Source: CAZUNO01 sp964621445 [NCBI: Candidatus Hadarchaeota archaeon] (lineage in GTDB: Archaea; CAYQAE01; CAYVLA01). From it: DNA of 6,882 nt. The notes under the pieces are model-generated. The model was not told the DNA's origin. It ran no database searches and worked only from the letters and a program-made list of their open reading frames with translations. The stretch lies in assembly GCA_964621445.1 (NCBI GenBank), contig CAZUNO010000039.1, forward strand, positions 1-6,882, given 5' to 3'. A program made the position numbers and the translations under genes. Numbering within the stretch: the first letter of the stretch is position 1; each line of letters begins with the position of its first letter. Of the stretch, positions 1-4,346 are shown in pieces.

Positions 1-133
1 CAGGTTTTGAACCTAATTGCTGAGTTATGCAGCATTACTCATCACCTTTCGATGTCTTTTCATTGGCCGGTGGATGCCGCTTACAGTATGGGAAAATGTA
101 AGAAATCCTTGATTCAAGGGAGGGTGCGTTTGT

Positions 134-141
134 TTTTTAAT
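134..141 (+). promoter_or_regulatory. Weak candidate archaeal TATA box
   Basis: TTTTTAAT is the only reasonably TATA-like stretch upstream of the leader hairpins. An archaeal start site about 25 bases downstream would fall near 160-168 and give a leader of roughly 120 bases containing both hairpins. No clear B-recognition element precedes it, so this is a positional guess. Confidence 0.2.
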
Positions 142-169
142 CCTTTACTATGATAGAGGTATCGATGTT

Positions 170-195
170 CAGCACATGTTCAGGTAAATGTGCTG
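170..195 (+). repeat. Perfect 8-bp inverted repeat in the leader
   Basis: CAGCACAT at 170-177 pairs exactly with ATGTGCTG at 188-195 across a 10-base spacer. It ends where the next G-run hairpin begins, sharing G195. It could be an RNA hairpin in the leader or a dimeric operator; the sequence does not decide between them. Confidence 0.5.
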
Positions 196-222
196 GGGGG
201 ACTAACTCGGGATCAGCCCCCC
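195..222 (+). repeat. G6/C6 hairpin in the leader
   Basis: GGGGGG at 195-200 pairs with CCCCCC at 217-222 over a 16-base loop. CT at 193-194 can also pair with AG at 225-226 after a two-base bulge. No T-tract follows, so it is not a classical terminator. It lies 64 bases before the start codon of the TasA-like gene and could stabilise or regulate that mRNA. Its 3' half, CGGGATCAGCCCCCC, recurs almost exactly at 3878-3891. Confidence 0.45.
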
Positions 223-270
223 TCAGAGCGAAGGGCCCAGCCTGGAAGCGATGACAGTTCCTAAATTAAG

Positions 271-279
271 AGGAGGTGA
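271..279 (+). promoter_or_regulatory. Strong Shine-Dalgarno site fixing the start at 287
   Basis: AGGAGGTGA is a near-perfect complement to the 3' end of 16S rRNA and ends seven bases before the ATG at 287. It decides against the in-frame ATG at 251, which has no such site and would add twelve polar residues in front of the signal peptide. The strength suggests high expression, as expected for a structural surface protein. Confidence 0.85.
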
Positions 280-286
280 AAAAGAT

Positions 287-973
287 ATGAGAAAACCAAA
301 GATGACGATACTAGCAAGCGCTATCATGGTAACCATAGTTTCGATTGCTCTCGGAGCGGGAACCATGGCTTGGTTTAGCGACACCGAGACAGCCACCATG
401 ACTGTCAACAGCGGCACCGTGAATGTTAAGTTGTCAAAGGACAACGGTGGAAGTTGGCATAATGGACTAGATTTCAGTTTCCCGAATGACTTTGCACCCG
501 GGGACACCTACACCATCGAGGTATGGATAAAGAACACAGGATCAGCTGGTTTGAAGAATCTCTTCGTAACCGGAGACAACTTGGGTGGAGCCAACCCGGG
601 TCTGGCAGATGTGATCCACATCACTGATGTGGCTTACACGGACAGAGATTTTGATACCGGTAGCCAAATGTGGGTACACCCGGGTAGCGGAACATTCTAT
701 CAGACGGTCTTCGGAGACGATGCTGCACCGTTCACGGTCACGGAACTAGCGAACGGGCTCGACAACGAGGATAGGATGAATTTCTGCTGGGGGGATGGTG
801 CAGACGTCCACGGCGATTATTTGCCGGCAAACGGTGGTAGAATCCAGAAGTTCTATATGGAGTTTACCTTCGATGAGGACGCAGGGAATAACTACCAAGG
901 CCTAACGTGTAGCTTTGATCTATTGTTCAGGGGAACGGATGAACCAGGAACCTTTGTCTGGTATCCTTCTTAG
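287..973 (+). CDS. TasA/CalY-like (camelysin family) exported protein with SipW-type signal peptide
   Basis: This 228-residue protein is probably a secreted fibre or matrix subunit. Residues 1-29 form a signal peptide (Arg/Lys start, hydrophobic core 7-25) ending in the SipW-cognate motif GAGTMAWFSDTETA, followed by the usual SGT-x-x-V strand at 42-47. By analogy with Bacillus TasA, cleavage would fall between W29 and F30. The mature part fits the camelysin/TasA fold: a PGDTYTIEV strand near 71-79, an IKNTGSAGLKN strand at 81-91, and near the end the family-like YQG-x-x-x-x-FDL-x-F (203-214). Cys167 and Cys208 could form a disulfide. The chain ends without a membrane anchor, so it should be released or polymerised outside. 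The next gene encodes a SipW-like peptidase, its likely processing enzyme. Archaeal bundling pili of Pyrobaculum (AbpA) are known TasA relatives, which makes a filament role plausible. Family membership is read from motifs; polymerisation is inference. Confidence 0.85.
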   Translation: MRKPKMTILASAIMVTIVSIALGAGTMAWFSDTETATMTVNSGTVNVKLSKDNGGSWHNGLDFSFPNDFAPGDTYTIEVWIKNTGSAGLKNLFVTGDNLGGANPGLADVIHITDVAYTDRDFDTGSQMWVHPGSGTFYQTVFGDDAAPFTVTELANGLDNEDRMNFCWGDGADVHGDYLPANGGRIQKFYMEFTFDEDAGNNYQGLTCSFDLLFRGTDEPGTFVWYPS

Positions 974-1005
974 ACAGAAAAAGCTGGTATAGGTTACCAT
1001 TACGA

Positions 1006-1018
1006 TTTCTTTTTTTCT
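1006..1018 (+). terminator. T-rich archaeal-type terminator after the TasA-like gene
   Basis: TTTCTTTTTTTCT begins 33 bases after the stop codon. Archaeal RNA polymerase stops at such T-tracts without needing a hairpin. Placed between the substrate gene and the peptidase gene, it could let the structural protein be made in excess, with read-through or a separate promoter supplying the enzyme. Confidence 0.5.
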
Positions 1019-1021
1019 GAT

Positions 1022-1036
1022 CGGGGAGAACCCCCC
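1022..1036 (+). repeat. Short G4/C4 hairpin upstream of the peptidase gene
   Basis: GGGG (1023-1026), loop AGAA, CCCC (1031-1034), within a run of six C. It lies 41 bases before the peptidase ATG. The segment CGGGGAGAACCCCCCT matches 12 of 16 bases with the segment at 208-223 upstream of the TasA-like gene, so the two genes may share a leader element. Confidence 0.35.
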
Positions 1037-1076
1037 TGATGAGTCTCTGAAACGGGACGAAATCGGAGAAAAGAAG

Positions 1077-2093
1077 ATGGTAAGGCCTATTTTCACAAAA
1101 CTGCTGGTTTTGAGCATATTAGCACCAGCGGTAACCATTATCATTCTTCCTAGTGTGGTTTGGCTATGCCCATTCTTAATTGGGGCAGAAGAGTCACTCA
1201 TTGTAACATCGGGAAGCATGGCTCCAGCCTTGAACTCTGGAGACCTCATCTTTATCGAAAGTTTGGACAAGACTCGCATAAGTCCCGGCGATGTGATTAC
1301 TGTTGGTAAGGGCGAAATGATCTATACTCACCGAGTCATCGATATACGCATGTCTGGCAATCAAATGGAATACAGGACGAAAGGTGATGCAAATGAAGAC
1401 CCAGACTCCTCTTGGATACAAGAATCACAAATCATGGGGAAAGTTTACTTTACTATACCGACGGCTAAGTTTTATACTGAAGTTGGTTTTGCTAGTCTCT
1501 TCTTCCTTCCTTGTGCATACTTGCTCATAGTTCATTTAAGCAAGTTCCTATCTTTCTCGCAGAAACGAGGCAGAAAAGCTTCGATGAGATGGGCCAAGCA
1601 GGATCACGCGTTGCTAGATACAGGGGGGGTGCTTGCCTTAATCCTCGTGTGTTCAAGCGGTGCTTGGATCATGGCACCTGTTTTGGGTACGGGATCATTT
1701 GGATATTTTCATGATGCAGAGCAAGCAGAAGGAGTTTTGCGTGCGGGAATTTGGGAAGTGGGAGCTACAGTGCAGATAGAAACAGACATCGATCCGGACA
1801 CTTTGAACCTCGATAGTCATAGCAAGTGGGTCACGGCCTATATAGAAACCGAATATGATGAGGAAGACATCGTTAAGGAATCCCTGATGCTGGAGGAAAT
1901 CCAGGCGTCATGGAGCGAAGTACAGGACGATGGATGTTTTATGGTCAAGTTTGATAAGGAGGCCCTATCGCAGTACCTAATCGAAGAGGGATACTGGAGT
2001 GGAGACTCTGTAAGCCTCACCGTGTGTGGAGAGTTCGAGGACGGAGTCGGTTTTGAGGGTCAAGACAGCATAACCATAGTTTTCTCCGAATAG
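1077..2093 (+). CDS. SipW-like signal peptidase I fused to a SipW-type substrate motif and an extracellular beta-domain
   Basis: A 338-residue membrane protease expected to cut signal peptides on the outer face. GGAG at 1065-1068 supports the ATG at 1077. TM1 spans about 8-30. The catalytic core follows: SGSMAPALNSGD with nucleophile Ser47, YTHRV with His85 replacing the bacterial Lys, and GDANEDPD with Asp104 and Asp110 at the six-residue spacing of the archaeal/ER type. TM2 is about 136-157, then a basic, presumably cytoplasmic loop (162-174), and TM3 is about 183-205. SipW-class peptidases normally end soon after TM2; this one continues. Just after TM3 is GTGSFGYFHDAEQA (204-217), a SipW-type recognition motif aligning without gaps to that of the protein at 287-973. 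Residues 231-338 form a beta-domain (DIDPDTLNLDSHSKWVTAYIE, later SVSLTVCGEFEDG) known to recur in archaeal secreted proteins. Predicted topology puts the motif on the same face as Ser47, allowing self- or trans-cleavage near Y210/F211. The enzyme class is firm; autoprocessing is inference. Confidence 0.88.
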   Translation: MVRPIFTKLLVLSILAPAVTIIILPSVVWLCPFLIGAEESLIVTSGSMAPALNSGDLIFIESLDKTRISPGDVITVGKGEMIYTHRVIDIRMSGNQMEYRTKGDANEDPDSSWIQESQIMGKVYFTIPTAKFYTEVGFASLFFLPCAYLLIVHLSKFLSFSQKRGRKASMRWAKQDHALLDTGGVLALILVCSSGAWIMAPVLGTGSFGYFHDAEQAEGVLRAGIWEVGATVQIETDIDPDTLNLDSHSKWVTAYIETEYDEEDIVKESLMLEEIQASWSEVQDDGCFMVKFDKEALSQYLIEEGYWSGDSVSLTVCGEFEDGVGFEGQDSITIVFSE

Positions 2094-2114
2094 GTTTAAG
2101 GACTGAATCTTTTC

Positions 2115-2148
2115 CCAGGTATCTAAGCCTGGATCCTATTATTAGGAT
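2115..2148 (+). repeat. Two tandem small hairpins after the peptidase gene
   Basis: CCAGG (2115-2119) pairs with CCTGG (2128-2132). Immediately after, ATCCTA (2133-2138) pairs with TAGGAT (2143-2148) over a TTAT loop. They start 22 bases after the peptidase stop codon. No T-tract follows, so they may protect the 3' end of the message instead of terminating it. ATCCTATTA (2133-2141) can alternatively pair with TAATAGGAT at 2187-2195. Confidence 0.35.
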
Positions 2149-2151
2149 GTT

Positions 2152-2356
2152 ATGAAACCCGATGAGGGTAAATCTACAGATTATCGTAATAGGATATATG
2201 AGGGTATAGCGGATTTCTTGCGCGGGTTAGTTTGGTTATCATTCATGAAGTGATAAGTGAGGAAATATACCAGTTCGCAAAACGGTATCCTTTCAAGAAT
2301 AATTTCGGTCTTAATGGGTTTCACATAATCAAAGTCACCATGGATGATAATTAGAA
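2152..2356 (+). pseudogene. Possible frameshifted coding relic in the 2094-2396 gap
   Basis: Two short adjacent frames look protein-like. ATG 2152 to TGA 2253 gives 33 residues, including YRNRIYEGIADFLRGLVWL. The frame one base earlier, open from 2202 to TAG 2356, carries EEIYQFAKRYPF and NGFHIIKVTMDDN. Joined by a one-base shift near 2240 they would make about 67 residues. Neither has a good ribosome binding site and I recognise no family. It may be a decayed small gene, a gene fragment, or chance. Apart from this and the hairpins at 2115-2148, the 303-base gap shows no gene. Confidence 0.22.
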
Positions 2357-2396
2357 ATCTGTTTGTAAGTTGACCTGAGATGAGGAGTGGTTCCTA

Positions 2397-3662
2397 ATGG
2401 CTATAAATGCAAAGTGGCGTCCAGGATTCATTCTAGTGATAATGATCCTATTACCTCCGATATTATGCGAAGATGCAAAACAAGTGAGAGTGCTGGTTAT
2501 GGGCGGCCAACAAATGACCAATATAGCACTGTCGTTTATGGTTCCTGAACCCTTGACGGATCCGACCCCGATCCCATTAAGGGAATTTGGCGGCTTGCCA
2601 GTAGAGGATCAGATGAAGTCAATAAGGATGTATTTTCCCCGGAAATACGAGGATCTGCTAAAATTCGGTTATATGATGATCTATGAGGCCGATATTCTAT
2701 ACCTCACTCCAAAACAGACTCTGTGGCTTTACCAATCCATAGAAAAGGATGGCCTTGGGGCAGTTAACGATCGGTCTGTCATGAGCATGGCGAGCTCCAT
2801 TGCCGGTCCCTGGGCAGACTCCATCCTCTCGGATGCGTTTCCCAATGATGCGGATGCGGTCGTGGGGATGCAGGTCTGGTGCGGATACAATATACAGGTC
2901 CGTTATGTGATAAACAGAAATTCAAATGTTCCCCCAATTTACAGCCCTTACATAGGATTGCAGGGCACCGAGTTTTCCTGGTCGCCCGACGGTTCAAGAA
3001 TTTGTGTCACCATCCCTAAGGAAGGGGCCGTAGTGACCACCTATCAGATTGGTGCTTTCGGGATCGGAGACCCAGGTTCTCTTCCGGATCCAAGATTTGA
3101 AAGCCCTGGATGGGTACCCCACTCCATGTATTGGAAGTACGGTAATGCCATCACCTGGACCCATTCGGAAAGAATCAGCGAGTACTGGCACACCGAGCTC
3201 AACCCGTATGGTCCGGATATGATTATGGCCGAGATCCTATTCAGCACCGGGCGAGAACTGCCCCAGGATGTAGCTCTCGTTCACCTTTTAAGGACCAAGT
3301 TCTGGGACTACAGATCCTCCTTCTCAATAACCATGTCCTTCTTGGAGTTTACAGACATGTTTGGCGCTGACACGACCTCCATCTCCTCGAGGATGAGCGA
3401 TGCCAGCCAGAAGACCAAGGAGGCCACGAAGCTTTACCTTAAGCAGGATTACGAGCAATCGCTGTTATTCATGGAGGAGGCAATGGATGAGGTTGAGGCA
3501 TTAAGGGTTGAAGCCCTGAAGCTCAAAGATCAGGCACTGGCCTGGGTTTATTTAATCGAGTGGATTGTAATAACCGGCGTTTCCCTGTTTGGGGGATTCA
3601 TACTCTGGACGCTGATGGTGAAGCGACGGCTTTACAAGAAGGTCTCAGCTACCCACATGTAG
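2397..3662 (+). CDS. Membrane-anchored surface protein with glutamine-amidotransferase/ThuA-like domain
   Basis: A 421-residue protein of unknown function. GAGGAG at 2382-2387 supports the ATG at 2397. Residues 9-24 are a signal peptide core; the LPPILC segment is not a good lipobox. Residues 29-160 resemble the class I glutamine amidotransferase/ThuA-like fold: a first strand VRVLVMGG (30-37), MYFPRKYEDLLKFGYMMIYEADI (78-100), then LTPKQTLWL (103-111) and a G-rich turn at 119-121 where the nucleophile elbow would be. No Cys is present there, so amidotransferase chemistry is unlikely; binding or a ThuA-like role is possible. Residues 186-290 are a second, beta-rich part I cannot assign. From about 302 comes a helical pair (326-381, rich in Glu, Lys and Leu), then a membrane segment (384-407) and a basic tail with MVKRRLYKK. 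The bulk should lie outside the cell, held by the C-terminal anchor. This C-terminal arrangement recurs, to my knowledge, in archaeal surface proteins. A degraded copy lies at 3921-4295. Confidence 0.75.
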   Translation: MAINAKWRPGFILVIMILLPPILCEDAKQVRVLVMGGQQMTNIALSFMVPEPLTDPTPIPLREFGGLPVEDQMKSIRMYFPRKYEDLLKFGYMMIYEADILYLTPKQTLWLYQSIEKDGLGAVNDRSVMSMASSIAGPWADSILSDAFPNDADAVVGMQVWCGYNIQVRYVINRNSNVPPIYSPYIGLQGTEFSWSPDGSRICVTIPKEGAVVTTYQIGAFGIGDPGSLPDPRFESPGWVPHSMYWKYGNAITWTHSERISEYWHTELNPYGPDMIMAEILFSTGRELPQDVALVHLLRTKFWDYRSSFSITMSFLEFTDMFGADTTSISSRMSDASQKTKEATKLYLKQDYEQSLLFMEEAMDEVEALRVEALKLKDQALAWVYLIEWIVITGVSLFGGFILWTLMVKRRLYKKVSATHM

Positions 3663-3920
3663 TAAGCATCAGAAATCAGTCTCTAGATGAAGATGGGCAT
3701 CAATTTGAAAATGGCCCAGGAAACTTGTGCAATTCCAGTTGTTGAAAAAAGAATTAGCGCAGTCATAAATTTGGGAGGAAGGAATCTAGCAGTTGGCGAA
3801 GGTGTTTCTGTACTGAAAGGAATAACGCATTCCTCAAACCGCTTTCCCTTAGCTGAAAGCATGAGGTATTTAAGATCCGGGATCGCCCCCCATTAGGGTC
3901 CTAGTGGGGGATGCTACAAA
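3663..3920. other. Intergenic region between convergent gene and relic
   Basis: No gene is supported. A 69-codon plus-strand frame (3687-3896) lacks a ribosome binding site and resembles nothing I know. TATTTAA at 3867-3873 is a fair TATA-like element, but a start 25 bases on would fall inside the hairpin at 3887-3910 with no gene after it. The hairpin is the only strong structure. Confidence 0.45.
3887..3910 (+). repeat. Near-perfect 11-bp hairpin between convergent units
   Basis: CCCCCATTAGG (3887-3897) pairs with CCTAGTGGGGG (3900-3910) through ten Watson-Crick pairs and one T-G pair; only GT lies between, so the innermost pairs must open. It sits 224 bases after the stop at 3662 and 10 bases beyond the end of the minus-strand relic. 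No T-tract follows on either strand, so a simple intrinsic terminator is not indicated. As DNA it is a near-palindrome and could bind a protein dimer. Confidence 0.55.
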
Positions 3921-4295
3921 TCAAGAAGCTAGGAATTGATCAAACGCGATGCCGCGGCGCGTCATCACCGACCGGACGATTACAGCTAGCACCTCGATGA
4001 CGGAGATCCAGAAAAGGGCCTGCACTTGAGCTCGATGTCGTGCTCATTAAACGGTACAATTTCCTCATCGAGTGTCTGGATCCTTTCTCTGGAGGCGTGG
4101 TAATTCTTCTGGACGTGCATCTATCCGGCTTCATCAACATCTTCTGACCTGTGCTATTCTGTCCTCTACTGGTGCAGCATTGGCTCCGAATCTCTCCACG
4201 GAGTTCAAGGTATCTATGAACAATGTAGCTCTTGAAGTCGTTGACCAAAGCTGGTCCTCAGTCCATGGAGAAGTTGCGAGTCCCGGGAGATTGTA
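3921..4295 (-). pseudogene. Degraded paralogue of the C-terminal part of the protein at 2397-3662
   Basis: Read on the minus strand in three frames, this stretch is colinear with residues from about 300 to the end of the protein at 2397-3662. Piece 1 (4295 to a TGA at 4134-4136) contains TLFIDTLNSVERFGANAAP, matching ITMSFLEFTDMFGADTTSI. Piece 2, one base over (4135-4025, with a TAG at 4121-4123), contains DEAG-stop-MHVQKNYHAS and ends IELK, matching KEATKLYLKQDYEQS and LKLK. Piece 3, after two extra bases (4022-3921), reads QALFWISVIEVLAV, matching QALAWVYLIEWIVI, then SVMTRRGI for TLMVKRRL after an apparent deletion of about 11 residues in the membrane segment. A further TGA at 4296-4298 closes piece 1 upstream, and no amidotransferase-like part remains. 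Two frameshifts, one internal stop and the deletion make it a relic, not a gene. It lies just downstream of the GH9-like gene on the same strand. Confidence 0.8.
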
Positions 4296-4346
4296 TCACC
4301 CGCCAATCAAAGGCCTAGTTAGAAATAATCGAAAATCAAATCCGAC

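Larger units (their letters stand above)
1..286. other. Upstream intergenic region and leader of the TasA-like gene
   Basis: No supported gene lies here. One plus-strand frame is open from base 1 to a TGA at 150-152 (about 49 codons, no family recognised). It could be the tail of a gene entering from the left, but an open stretch of this length is not rare by chance. The minus strand is closed early in all frames. The second half (about 165-286) looks like an untranslated leader: two consecutive hairpins, then a strong ribosome binding site just before the start codon at 287. Confidence 0.5.

Noticed and set aside
251-286. Upstream in-frame ATG extending the TasA-like protein by 12 residues
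   Set aside because: The perfect Shine-Dalgarno at 271-279 is placed for the ATG at 287, and the extension would put polar residues before a complete signal peptide.
1038-1050. TGATGA followed by CTGA, resembling C and D boxes of an archaeal guide RNA
   Set aside because: The boxes are only four bases apart in C-to-D order, leaving no guide segment, and no second C'/D' pair is in place.
3687-3896. Plus-strand 69-codon open frame
   Set aside because: No ribosome binding site, no recognisable motif, and its stop codon lies inside the strong hairpin at 3887-3910.
3887-3910. Intrinsic terminator call for the hairpin
   Set aside because: No T-tract follows on either strand, and archaeal termination usually relies on the T-tract, so it was left as an unassigned inverted repeat.
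3940-4248. Minus-strand 102-codon open frame
   Set aside because: Its translation is rich in Arg, Ser and Thr with no domain pattern, while the other minus-strand frames here match the neighbouring membrane protein; it is a shadow of the relic.
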